Below are positions 36,159-46,839 of a stretch of 64,000 nt of DNA, one piece after another (the stretch's first letter is position 1; every line of letters begins with the position of its first letter). Position numbers and translations under genes: made by a program. Source of the DNA: Timema cristinae (lineage: Eukaryota > Arthropoda > Insecta > Phasmatodea > Timematidae); the NCBI GenBank assembly GCA_039000515.1, contig JBCFYV010000001.1:32448061-32512060 (forward strand), written 5' to 3'. The notes under the pieces are model-generated. The model saw nothing but the letters and a program-made list of their open reading frames with translations, was not told the origin of the DNA and did no database searches.

Positions 36159-37527
36159 CAGTGGCGGCTCGTGTATAGTGTAATGATATGAAATTATACA
36201 TTTCAATAATTTATTAGTTAAATCTATAATCAAAATTACGATATTTAATATTCGAGCGGGTAGTAAGATTTATTTGTGTAGAACTCTCGAGGTGTAAGGT
36301 GTAGTGAAATCCTTCTACGTCTCTATTTAAAAAAGACAACGCACTTTCCGTGGAAAGAGACGCACCTGGATGATCTCACCCCTTTTCTTCTAGGAAGCTT
36401 CGAGAAGGAAATGTCGCTTGATATACCCCTTGTAATGCGCACATCTCCTCACTGCTGGTGATCCTTCCTTCTCGACAAGAACACGTATAGCTAAGATCCA
36501 TTTAACGCAATAGTCGGGCTTTTATCAAAATATAAAATGCGTGTGGTATCTAGCTAAAAGTAAACAGTTCATTCATTTAAAATAAAAATAAAAGACTATA
36601 TGAAAACACCAGAACTTTTAATTTATAAAATAATATAATTAATTATTACAATAATGTCACCCTAACGATGGCGTATAGACATTTCTTATCAGGCTAGCGT
36701 TTTAATTATTACAATAGGCTATGCGGAACTGCATCACCCCTATTTCCACTTGGTATTATCAATAACATTTAATATAATGAGTCATTTTTCTTTAATTCTT
36801 ACTTTATTTTTGTAGTACAATATACATTCCTTAAGCTTAATGACAGTACTTCAGTAGCCATCCCCCAGTTTATGAAAAATATACAAACATCTTTGTATGG
36901 AACTGTGCGCTTCACAGTGCCAGCAACGTGGGTTTTGACTGTTGTGCGCATGCGCACATAGGAGGGGTTGGGGAGTAAGGCGGGACTGTCAGGTAGAGAG
37001 AGCACTGTTGCTCTCGCAGTGCCGGCTCTGGTGTGATAGTGGAAGTAAGTTTTTTTACTCATCATGTGTTGTGCTTAAAAACCGTGTAACATATTCTTGA
37101 ATGTGATAAAGTGTAGAAGAGTGAAAAATTATAGTATTATTCTGCTTCCGGCTATTCTATTTGATTAATTTTTTTTCGGTTCTTTTATTTAACAGAAAGA
37201 CTAAATACGCTTGCAGTACTTTCAATGGAGAAAAATTTCCTCAGTTGTCATATAGAGATCAAGGAGAAGATTATTGAACTTTTTGAGCAAATTAAAACAA
37301 GAAGAATGGATTTCATTTTTAAATGAATAGATCAAGCCTGAACTGTAACAATTTAAGTTAAAGTAAGTAAAATAGGTTTGGGGTTTGGTTTTTGTTAAGA
37401 TTTTATCAAGTTCCTGAATAAATTTTCTTTTTATACAAGGTTTTTTTTCTTTTACACCATTTTAAAACAAAGGCTAAAAAATTTCTGGATTAGCACCCCC
37501 ACTAATTTTAGCTACGAGCCGCCACTG
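36159..37527 (+). mobile_element. hAT deletion derivative with 8-bp TSD
   Basis: Termini CAGTGGCGGCTCGTG and its complement (GAGCCGCCACTG at the right end), with perfect 8-bp duplications ATCGTGAG at 36151-36158 and 37528-37535. These are classic hAT hallmarks. The interior keeps a GC-rich block with CpGs (36900-37045) ending at a GTAAGT, which may be the 5' untranslated exon and promoter, and the transposase C-terminus (37196-37326). The catalytic core is missing, so the element is non-autonomous. Confidence 0.93.
37196..37326 (+). pseudogene. hAT transposase C-terminal dimerisation exon, remnant
   Basis: After an acceptor (TTTATTTAACAG) the frame reads RLNTLAVLSMEKNFLS, then IEIKEKIIELFEQIKTRRMD, FIFK and a stop. 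The RLNxLAxLSxEK motif followed by a helix ending in KxRR is the C-terminal hAT dimerisation region. Intact over about 42 codons but lacking the rest of the protein. Confidence 0.78.
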
Positions 37528-37939
37528 ATCGTGAGTGTAAGCTCGTCACAGGAAGAGGGGAAGTATTATCAGTAAACAAACAAGAGGCCTCACAGGGTGA
37601 ATTGCTCATTTCCTTCCTCCTATTTCTACTTCGTACAATGGTGTCTAAGTGTGGTAGTGCTCGGACTGCTTAGGTGCGTCAAGTTTAAATGAAACCCACT
37701 TTGAAAAATATCTTCGAAGACTCCAAGTAGGCAAATACGTTAAAATTAGACCTAAAGATTATATCTAAACACAACTTTACACGAGACTATCCCTAGCGCT
37801 GATATATTTGCTAACGAGATAGGATAGTTTAACGAACCTGTAATCAAAATAAATAAATATTTTTTTCAGCACCAATTCGTAGAACCTATATTTTCTAGTT
37901 TGAGGCCATCCACTAATTTCCACTCATTAATGGAGATAC

Positions 37940-38264
37940 TCCACATATGCGGACTAAACATTAAGTTCGTCTAGTATAGTTTTCGGTGACAGGGATGTAT
38001 TTGTTGGTGACCTGGTGGTCTAGGGGTAAGGTGTCAGACTTCTGTGCTGGCGGCCGGGGTTCAATCCTCGGTCCCGGCACAGATTTATCTGATTACCAAA
38101 CCCTTCCTTCACCTCTGACAAGACATCTTGTGAATGTGGGGAATGCCAGGCCTCCGCCGTGGTTCGGATTCCACGTTAAACTGTAGGTGCTCCATTTCAT
38201 ATCACAATCACCCTACACATTAGCGTAAGTGTGTATAACCCGAATGGGTAGTAAGACGCGGTGC

Positions 38265-38308
<44 letters not shown>

Positions 38309-38420
38309 TATTTGTTCGAATCCCAGCCTGGTATACTGAGTGTGATTTCCCCTAAAATGATTTCCTATTCTACATCCACGCAAATATATTGCATCTAAAT
38401 TTTAACGCTTTCATTACCAT
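37940..38420 (+). mobile_element. SINE-B (B2) split by a SINE-A insertion
   Basis: A decayed head at 37940-37994 and the continuation at 38317-38420 (CGAATCCCAGCCTGGTATAC, ATTTCCTATTCTACATCCAC then GCAAATATA). The B-box is interrupted exactly at the SINE-A target duplication. Confidence 0.72.
38006..38305 (+). mobile_element. SINE-A copy, full length, perfect TSD
   Basis: Head GGTGACCTGGTGGTCTAGGG, B-box GGGGTTCAATCCTCGGTCCC, tail GGGTAGTAAGACGCGGTGCT then (AAT)n. Perfect 11-bp duplication ATGTATTTGTT at 37995-38005 and 38306-38316. Close to the consensus, so probably young. Confidence 0.93.
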
Positions 38421-38439
38421 ATAACTTTTTAAGTTGGTT

Positions 38440-38822
38440 CGTTTAATGTGATTTCTATCCATTTGGTGCTGGATATGAACTCAAATCTTCGATTGGTTAG
38501 TGTTGTGTGCACAATCTGGTATATATCCCATGTACTAGAGGAGCTCAAGAAGTGTGGTGGTTCACCGTTGCTTTTCCCATTGAATTTCTATGAGCGAGAG
38601 TGAAAGGGTTTATTAATTTTCCTGGAAAGATATTCTCATATACCTTCCAGTTTTCTCTTACATGTCACAATCGACATGGGACCGACGGCTTTACTTCCCT
38701 TTGAAGTAAGTTATGCTACGGATTTTTATCGGTAAAGAAAAATTTGTCGATCTCGGCTGGGTTTGAACCCTCGAATATCGGATCCTGAGGCGATCACTTT
38801 AACCTCAAGTCCACCGAGTTTG
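38440..38822 (-). mobile_element. SINE-D copy
   Basis: Minus strand: GGTGGACTTGAGGTTAAAGT, CTCAGGATCCGATATTCGAG, B-box GGGTTCAAACCCAGCCGAG, GTAAAGCCGTCGGTCCCATG, TCGATTGTGACATGTAAG. Confidence 0.82.
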
Positions 38823-38892
38823 ACTTGACTATACTATTAGTGTTATTTTATAGGTATTGATTATATATATAAAAAGTTGCAGATTAAGAACA

Positions 38893-38980
38893 CAAGAATT
38901 GACTTATGAATACGTGAAATTAAATCTCGTAGATTTTCTAGCCGTCAGATAAGGTTCTTCCTATGAAAATTGAATTTTAC
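38893..38980 (+). repeat. dispersed repeat G, copy 3
   Basis: ATTGACTTATGAATACGTGA, TTTTCTAGCCGTCAGATAAG, GTTCTTCCTATGAAAATTGA. Confidence 0.6.
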
Positions 38981-39867
38981 CCTATTGTACTCATGGATTT
39001 TGATACGAAGTTCCCAGGTTCCTAACGATACCAACTAATGAATGCCTTTGTGTCCAATTTACACACGATAGAAACTCTCCCTAGAATTATTCTAGGAATT
39101 TGTAAGGTGTGTAATTAAAATTGAGGTCCATTGATTCGATTTTATACCTACCCATTTAAATATGGATAATCCTGACGGGTAGTAAAACGTTGTGTGATGA
39201 AAAAATGGAAGAGTATGAGCGATTGAAATAATTAATCTTTTTCTCCGCCTCTTAAACGAAATTGCATAACCACCAATAAACATGTTAACCATGACGTTAC
39301 AAACAAAGAACATAATAAAATATCCGTGTCAATAAATTGCAGAGAAGTGAACGTATATTCTTCACTCATTGTTTTGATAAAATACAAACGAAATGGGCGG
39401 GTACCGAAACTACATGGATGTATTGGAATGTCGTTTGAAGGAAAAGGTCACTTGTTCGATTCCTTGCGGGCATAATAGAGAGAGAGAAAGAGGTAGAGAA
39501 AGTGAAGGTATGATTGTATATATCACATTCTTACCTACTTGCGTCCTTGGATAAATGTTTTGTTGTCTCAATCATAGCCTGTAGCTTTCTGTGAAGGAAT
39601 ATTGGCTACCGGTTTGTGAACCGGAGATATTTGATAGCATCAATAGGTATGGGTTGGGTTTGAACATTAAGGTACACTCCGTTTACCCTGAAAGGTAGCA
39701 GTCTAACCTTGATGCATCATACTATGGTCCAATCTTATAGGCTACACCAGGGCGATCCAACTTTTTCATTACAAGTGCCAAATAAGATTATTAATCCGCA
39801 CCGTGGGCCAAAGATATATTTAGTAATCCCATCAACTTAAAAAAGGCTTAATCTCAACCCTTAATAA

Positions 39868-39908
39868 ATTTATTTGAGGTATTTAACGTGCACTTTCTAA
39901 AACAATTG
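39868..39908 (-). repeat. SINE-C 3' end fragment
   Basis: Minus strand GAAAGTGCACGTTAAATACC then TCAAATAAAT, the family 3' terminus. Confidence 0.6.
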
Positions 39909-39914
39909 ATGATA

Positions 39915-40135
39915 TCAGCACCCGATAATTTTCTATGATCGAGAACAAAAGGGCCTACCAATGTCAGTGTGAAAGGTATTTTTGCATAACTTCCAGGGCT
40001 ATTTTACATACAATTCCGAAGGAAGTTGTGCTACCGATTTTTATAGCTCAAGGAAAATCTATCTAGCCTAGTTGAGTTTGAAATCACGAACATCGGGTTC
40101 TGATGCGAGCACTATACCCCAAGACCATCGAAATC
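39915..40135 (-). mobile_element. SINE-D copy, 5' half
   Basis: Minus strand: TCGATGGTCTTGGGGTATAG, CATCAGAACCCGATGTTCGT, then TTTTCCTTGAGCTATAAAAA and AACTTCCTTCGGAATTGTAT. Confidence 0.75.
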
Positions 40136-40644
40136 GACAACTTATTAACCAATTACTTTCATTACTTATATACAAAATGTATTTTTCGTTGGTAGAATTT
40201 TCAAATTTTACTCCCCCCTAAAATAAACTTTAGGATTAATCTTACAAAAATGTATTATGAAATATGTACGCACACACCCACACATACTTTCACAAAGCAG
40301 CTTAACATATAGTTCAAATAAATACACTATAAAATGAAATCATGACCTTTTTAAATTTTATTTTTTAAATTATTTCACATCTCGACAGAGGGGTTTCCTT
40401 TAATTTTCCTCCAGGATACTGTTAGGGGCACATTTTCAGTGAGTGCAGGTCTCCAGATAGACCACCACACTGAGCTACAACATGGTGGAATAATACAAAA
40501 TAAGATTACTACTTTTCAGGCTAGTACTTCTTAGAAAGTTTGTGGCACACTAAAAATAAGTGTGAAACTGCCTTTGGGGAGAGAGGGGTGAACAAAGAAT
40601 AGACTCACCCTGGGTGGATTTTGTGAGAAAATATGTAACCGTCC

Positions 40645-40845
40645 AATTCAGTGGCATAGTGGTCAATCTTATGTTGGACTGGTGTGCTCATGGCGGGGAG
40701 ATCATTGTTCGAATCCTGGTCGGGTCTATTCAAGGGTGGTTTTCCCTATATGACTTCCCACTCTCCTTCCCCGCAAATGTGGGTAGATTATCTCTAAAAT
40801 GTTTCTTTCCTCATTTCTACGCTATAAGGTTAGTTATCATATAAT
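40645..40845 (+). mobile_element. SINE-B copy
   Basis: CAGTGGCATAGTGGTCAATC, CATGGCGGGGAGATCATTGT, B-box TCGAATCCTGGTCGGG, CCACTCTCCTTCCCCGCAAA. The tail decays into a short (TA)n at about 40841-40858. Confidence 0.8.
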
Positions 40846-41624
40846 ATATATATATATATTTATACTGTTTAGATACCTAAAATAAGTATTGCAGATTGGT
40901 ATAAGAGTCACCGGTTTTTAAGAAACTAAAAATTGTTATACGTGAATCTTTCCTATACATTTATGGATTCTCTTAAACTTGAATTTTTTTTCACTTTTGG
41001 CCCAATCAAAATAATTAGATGTTTACTCACTTGGTGTCATTTGGGTTAAGTTTTCGTATTGACCACTAATTTCTTAAAAATTAATTTAGTGTAGCGAACT
41101 AATTACCCTAAATTCCGCTCGCCTAAAAATTAAGTACATTCGAGCTTGCCACCATCGTCCGTCCTGTATTTTGTTGTTGTTGTTGTTTTTACAAGGTGTA
41201 AATAAATTATGCCACTGTAGCTAATTTTAATTTTTCCTTGTTCATTGAATGTGTCATCCACCGATTTGCATCACTTTATAAAGCACAATATGGCTCGCAC
41301 GAATGTTTGGGTTCTGCTTGAAGCTTGGCTCGCTAGTCTGGACGCAACTCTAAGCTCAAATTAAAAAAAAAAAAAACACACGCGTAAGTCGAATTATTAT
41401 ACTTAAATATGATGCATTTTATTGACATATGTGATCATTTTAAATGTTAATTAAAGCTACATGATCTGCTTATGCAAATAAAATTTTGAGAAAAATATAA
41501 ACTTTATTCAAACAAAACCAAACAAAAAAAAAAATTGTTACAACTGCACTATCAGCTGTGCGCCGGCTTACCAAGAATGTCATCAACTAGGTTTTAAATT
41601 GCGATTAATAGTTGGCATTAATCG

Positions 41625-41838
41625 CACTACAAGCATATCAACAGCGTATCACCCGATTCGGTATTCGGGATATCGAGATTCAAATCCCGGTCGGGTGTAC
41701 TATAGATGGTTTTTCCTAGATGGTTTTCGACTCTCATTCCATACAGATGCGTATACAATTCATATACATTTCCTCATACTTGAGACCATTAGCGTAACTG
41801 TACATAAGCGTATATCCCAAACGGTTATAAAAAATATA
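41625..41838 (+). mobile_element. SINE-B copy
   Basis: B-box AGATTCAAATCCCGGTCGGG, GTGTACTATAGATGGTTTTT, CATTAGCGTAACTGTACA, GCGTATATCCCAAACGG. Confidence 0.8.
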
Positions 41839-42749
41839 AGCTTATAAGAAAAGTAATAGTATAATCCATAAAGGTCAGAATGATATCTTTCAGGGGAAAT
41901 GGAGTGTATATGCCTTTTTGTTTACTGTAAAATAACTATAGTCCTGTGTAGTTTATTTATGAAAATCCCTGCCTATTATAAGTTATATTAAGGAGTATAT
42001 TGTACATTTGAGCTCTCGCTTTGTGAATATAACTCGCTTTTCTCGCTAAGGGCTACACCCCTAAACCCCCAGTGCGTATTTTTCTTTGCAAGTGGATGTA
42101 AACTAATGTAATTACAGAGCCGTTTTTTGATAGGTCTTACCGTTTTGCCACAAGAGACCTTCAAAGAAATGTTCGCACTGAGTTTAAAGTTGCTTTTAGG
42201 GGTTAAAAAATATTTTTTTTTTAAGTTTTGAAATTTTCCCGTCGGTTACAGGCTAGAAGCTATAAATTTGTCAAATCTCAAGCTTATAGCTGATCTGGAA
42301 GTAGGTAAACATTAATGTCAGTGAGTGAGTCAGCCATGTGGCTTTTTGGTAGTATAATTATGCACTAATGTAACATCATTAAAATAGTTCCTGGGGCGTT
42401 TGACTTGCTAGGGTTCTTTTTTATTTCAATACCAATTTTCAAACATAAATAACTATGTTTATCGAGGGTAAATTAGTTCTTAGCACAAAAGTTAAAACTA
42501 TTTGGTAAAAAAAACAACTTAAAATGACACAGTATTTCCTTACAAAGGTAATTGTTTACATTAAAACAAATAAAGTAGTAAAGTCAGTTAAGAGAGTATG
42601 TTTTATTATCAGCTAAAAGTAAGATTAGAAAACGTTTCGCTCCAATCAGCCAGAATAGTTAATTGATAAAGTATTTTCCCACGATTAATTAAGAATACAG
42701 GTGTGTTTATATACCTAATCATCTTTTACAATCACCCGCTTTGCTGTCT

Positions 42750-43265
42750 GAATAGTCTATGGCGTCACTCTAACAATAAACTAAACTGCTGATGGTGGGG
42801 ACACAAGGGTTCGAATCTCAGCCGGGTATAATGAGGGTGCTTTTCCCTAAATGATTTTCCTCTTCATATCCAATCAAATGCAGGTAAACTTTCTCTCAAT
42901 TCAACCTTCCTCATTCCTAACACAATAGAGCAATTAAAACATAAGCGTATAATTCATACGAGGTGACCTGGTGGTCTAGGGGTAAGGTGTCATACTTCTG
43001 TGCTGGCGGCCGGGGTTCAATCCTCGGTCCCGGCACAGATTTATCTGATTACCAAACCCTTCCCTCACCTCTGAAAATACATCTTGTGAATGTTGGGAAT
43101 GCCAGGCCACCATCGTGGTTCGGATTCCACGTTAAACTGTAGGTCCTTCATTTCATCTCGCAATCACCCTACCATTACACATTAGCGTAAGTGCGTATAA
43201 CCCGAATGGGTAGTAAGACGTGGTGATAATAATAATAATATAATTCAAACGAGTAGAAATACACA
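42750..43265 (+). mobile_element. SINE-B split by a SINE-A insertion
   Basis: Left part with GCTGATGGTGGGGACACAAG and B-box GGGTTCGAATCTCAGCCGGG, ending in GCGTATAATTCATACGAG. The right part resumes after the duplication with TAGAAAT. Confidence 0.82.
42963..43239 (+). mobile_element. SINE-A copy nested in a SINE-B tail, TSD
   Basis: Head GTGACCTGGTGGTCTAGGGG, tail GGGTAGTAAGACGTGGTGAT then (AAT)n. 14-bp duplication ATAATTCA(T/A)ACGAG at 42949-42962 and 43240-43253 (one mismatch). Confidence 0.92.
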
Positions 43266-43473
43266 GTTATAAAAAGAATCTATTACAGCTAGATGTGGCA
43301 TTAAGCACCTATGCTCGGTTGGCACGATATGTTTTAGGATCATGTACTACTAAGAGTCAGTTGAGAGAATAGTAGGAGAGAATAATCACCGTCCTAAACT
43401 CGTATGGTAAGTTTAACAATCATGTGCCCCTAATCAACCATTAACCATTTGAAAGAGCGTCACTACCACTCAC

Positions 43474-43707
43474 CCCTATGTGCTGTCCCTCCACGAACAT
43501 CTGTGGCACAAGAATGACGTCAGAGTTCATCCTGTCCCTGACCTCCGATTGGACCTCCCTGCTCATGAAGACGTCCCTCTCCTCATATTTCACCATCATG
43601 TTCCTCAGTATCTTCTTCACCTTGACGCAATCTTGGTACGTCTTCCTGACCACGCCCATCGTCGTCGAATAAAGCACCACCTTGCCAACTTCCTTCTCCT
43701 TGTAGCC
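43474..43707 (-). CDS. GRXCR1-like protein, glutaredoxin-domain exon
   Basis: An internal coding exon of 78 codons, open throughout, bordered by an acceptor (TTGTCATTTTCAG) and a donor (GTGAGT); both junctions are phase 0. The product starts GYKEKEVGK, then a beta strand VVLYSTTMGVV, a helical KTYQDCVKVKKILRN, the EERDVFMS segment, and VILVPQMFVEGQHIG, which matches the glutaredoxin cis-proline motif VPxxFxxGxxIG. The usual CxxC redox site is absent (TTMGVV stands there), as in glutaredoxin domain-containing cysteine-rich proteins. In vertebrates GRXCR1 acts on actin-rich stereocilia of hair cells; the insect role is not known to me. The exon is GC-richer than its surroundings. The next exon lies 29.5 kb downstream at 13942-14007. 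Upstream exons were not identified. Family assignment is confident; orthology to GRXCR1 rather than GRXCR2 is inference. Confidence 0.9.
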
Positions 43708-44811
43708 CTGAAAATGACAAGATAATTAGTTAATACGTCTAATATAGAATATAAAACATATAATAAAGGTGAAATAAACGGGTTTGCCAGCATGCACAGT
43801 ACAATTTTCATAATAAGTGCATTTTATCACATTCAAAAACATTATTTCGCACTAGACTTATAACTATTTAGTATAATATTTTCTTTATTTTATAGGTATT
43901 GATAAAATCTATCAAAGGTGACCTTTTCACATCTTGAAATATGAATTCTTTAAAATAGTTGTAATATGTTTCATAGATCTTAGATAAGACTATAGCTCTG
44001 AAACTATTACTATATAGGCCTGACATGAACACACTATTATATTTGTATTTGTGGACTTCCAATGATTACCAGCCCCTAAATATAATAAAAAAATGGATCG
44101 AAGTTGTGTCTCTCGTGGAAATAACCCTGATAAGTCGCATGATAGAATGACCTTGAAGTGAACCCGGATCGAACAGGATGAAGCATTGAGGAACTGGCTT
44201 CGATTTGAGGTTATGTATAGATTTTGCGAGGTTGGTTACATTTTAGGCGGTTAGTTTTCTAAAATACCTCGTTTGGTAGTACAACTAATTGTACATGCAA
44301 TTTCGGAGAGGGCACTTGCCAAGGATGAAACTTACAAACAAAAAATCAGCGTAAAGGAAAGTCAACAAACTAAAACAAAAAAATATACTAAGAAACAAAA
44401 AGCAGACAATTATTACCAAATTACGTTATACCTAAGTTACAAACCTTTGCCAACAGAAATAAAAAATAAAATCCTTCCAGCACCCGACTCCCAAACTTCA
44501 CTCACAACTACATTACTCAGTTCTATATCTCACAGGTATTTAATTTATATTTTATATAGTTTCCCAAAACTCATTTAATAGATATACCACCTCACCTACC
44601 TAAAACGCGATATTTCAACAAGTAATGCACACAACAAAGTTAGCCTAATACTGTCAGTCCGATTGACGCTTACGTCGATTGAACAAAAAGTTAAAATAAC
44701 ATTCGAAAGTCTTAAAAACTAGGACTTTCATTAGGAGAGGATTCGGTCCGTATGATTGAATCTTGCTTTAGGTATATCGGAGGTTAAACTACTGACCGCG
44801 ATAAGCCTTTA
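43708..44811. other. DNA upstream of the glutaredoxin exon, no exon seen
   Basis: Expected to be intron of the GRXCR1-like gene. Open frames at 43868-44062 and 44273-44578 have no recognisable product. Confidence 0.5.
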
Positions 44812-45337
44812 TGGCCCGTCTACAACCAACATACCCGCTTGTCGGACTCGCAACTACGCAATCACAAATGTACTCGTAATTACGCTTTTATTAAATTACA
44901 AAATAGACTGTCTACAATGAAAAGTCGTAAAACGTAATTTCAACCAATAGGAACAGACATCAATGATGACTATAAAAGTCAAATTCATATTAATGTTTTC
45001 AAATAAGAAATAAATATTTAAATAGTTAAATACACATGATTTTAATTGAAAATCCTGTATTCATTACTATACATTTCCAAGCGTTTTTGTCATAGACCAA
45101 ATAACTTCATATTATTTGATTTTAGTAGTCCATCCATATTGGTTTTTTATTGGCTGAACGCAAGCCAACACAACTACATAAATGCAAGAGATGGACAGTG
45201 TTCATCTCCTCCCGACAAGTGGTTCCGACAGTTCCAACATACGATTGTGTTTGCGTAAGCTATTGTAGACAGAAAAAAATACGTTTTTGCGTAGTTGCGA
45301 GTCCGACAAGCGGGTGCGTTTGGTTGTAGACTGGCCT
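44812..45337. mobile_element. 526-bp MITE with about 52-bp TIRs, TTA-flanked
   Basis: Left end GGCCCGTCTACAACCAACAT then ACCCGCTTGTCGGACTCGCA; the right end is the complement (GGCCAGTCTACAACCAAACG read inward). Both flanks carry TTA (44809-44811 and 45338-45340). GGCC-type termini with a 3-bp TWA target suggest PIF/Harbinger. Boundaries could shift by one base. Confidence 0.75.
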
Positions 45338-45764
45338 TTAAAGAGCGCCATACAGTGGGCGTGGCTACAATTTACACCATTGAACTTCCTGGCGAATAAC
45401 CGCCCTCCGATCCCTTGAAACATGGTATATATCAGTGGTCTCCAACCAGGGTTCCACGAGCCCTTGACCGAGGTTTCAGCAGAATTTGCAAAAGCTTGCA
45501 CTTTATTGGTCTGTCCATAATTTTTGGACAATGAGGAAATATATTAAAATAACTCGTGTATCCAAAAAAGTTGAAAAAAAGAGTGCTCGTATTAATGTTT
45601 AAAGTGAGGTTAGTAAGACTAATTTTCAGTCAGTCCAAGTACCGAAGAATAGTAAATATAAATAGTCAATAAATAATATTGAAATATTTATTCAAAAACT
45701 TATGAGTTTATTACTACAGTGTTATTACAGTTTTTGCAGAAAATTTTTTTTTGGCTAACATAAA

Positions 45765-46060
45765 TGAGATATTTCTCCATTTGAAACTGAGTTTAATTTT
45801 CTTCACATGATTATATCAAAAGTTCTTGAATATATGTAATGAGCTTAGAGGCATTAGTCGAGAAAAATTTTAAACAAAGAGAAAAAGTTGTCATTAAATT
45901 TTAGTACACCTTTGACAGATATTAAAGTACTTCTAATATAATCATTTAAAGAAAATTAAACTCTATGTTTATACTGGAGAAATACTATATTTTGGTTAAA
46001 AACTTATATTTTTTTCATAAACACTGCCAAAAATATTGCCATTTTCTCGCATTTCCTACT
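45765..46060. mobile_element. foldback repeat F, copy 1
   Basis: Left arm TTTAATTTTCTTCACATGAT then TATATCAAAAGTTCTTGAAT. The right arm has GACAGATATTAAAG...TTAAAGAAAATTAAACTC. Copies 2 and 3 are at 58085 and 61555. A hAT-like end CAGTGGTCTCCAACC lies upstream at 45434, but the connection is unproven. Confidence 0.55.
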
Positions 46061-46519
46061 CTCTCACCTTAAAGTAACATTACTAATATTCTTCAGATTG
46101 CGCGATTATTGACAGTTATACCTCTCCAAAGCGAGATCAATACTCGCAACCAGACAACAGTCTGCGTTTACCTAAGTGAAACCATTCGAACTTGGCAGGG
46201 ATCCATGCTTAACTCAAGGTGGGGAGGGAAAAGAGATTACGATTTAAGGTAAGTTGTTTTGTTTGAAGGTTTAGTAGAAAAAAATATTATATGAGTAGAG
46301 ATAAATGAAATAATATTTGGGTAGATAGGCTTAGTTTAATTTTATACGCATATTAGTCTCAACAGTGCTTAAATATTTGTGTATAGTGAAACATTATCAG
46401 GACACTTACTTCATTAAAAATTTGTATGTTCAAATTAATCTATGCTCATAGCTAATATAAAAATTAAACTGTTATAACGAATATATTACCAAATAGCACG
46501 GGTACATAACAGCGCTAGT

Positions 46520-46827
46520 TATTATTATTATTATATTATTTATTATATTTATTATTATTAGCACCGCGTCTTACTACCCATTCGGGTTATACGCACTTAC
46601 GCTAATGTGTAATGGTAGGGTGATTGTGAGATGAAATGAAAGACCTACAGTTTAACGTGGAATCCGAACCACGGTGGAGGCCTGGTATTCCACACATTCA
46701 CAAGATGTCTTGTCAGAGGTGAAGGAAGGGTTTGGTAATCAGATAAATCTGTGCTGGGAGCGAGGATTGAACCCCGGCCGCCAGCACAGAAGTATGACAC
46801 CTTACCCCTAGACCACCAGGTCACCGC
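46520..46827 (-). mobile_element. SINE-A copy, full length, perfect TSD
   Basis: Minus-strand copy with tail GGGTAGTAAGACGCGGTGCT then a long (AAT)n (46520-46558). Perfect 12-bp duplication AACAGCGCTAGT at 46508-46519 and 46828-46839. Confidence 0.93.
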
Positions 46828-46839
46828 AACAGCGCTAGT

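Larger units (their letters stand above)
14008..43473 (-). other. intron of the GRXCR1-like gene (29.5 kb)
   Basis: Bounded by GTGAGT at 43468-43473 and GTTCGCAG at 14008-14015 on the minus strand. It contains most of the transposons in the window, including the 3.5 kb element at 19341-22818 and the hAT derivative at 36159-37527. No other host exon was recognised, though a very short one could be missed. Confidence 0.8.

Noticed and set aside
36799..37065. Minus-strand frame of 88 codons
   Set aside because: Antisense to the promoter-like region of the hAT derivative; no recognisable product.
39748..39840. Possible hAT end (CAGGGCGATCCAACTTTTTC)
   Set aside because: No matching inverted end or target duplication was found nearby.
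43478..43725. Two plus-strand open frames
   Set aside because: Antisense shadows of the glutaredoxin exon.
45202..45531. Minus-strand frame of 109 codons
   Set aside because: Crosses the right TIR of the 526-bp MITE into a separate repeat.
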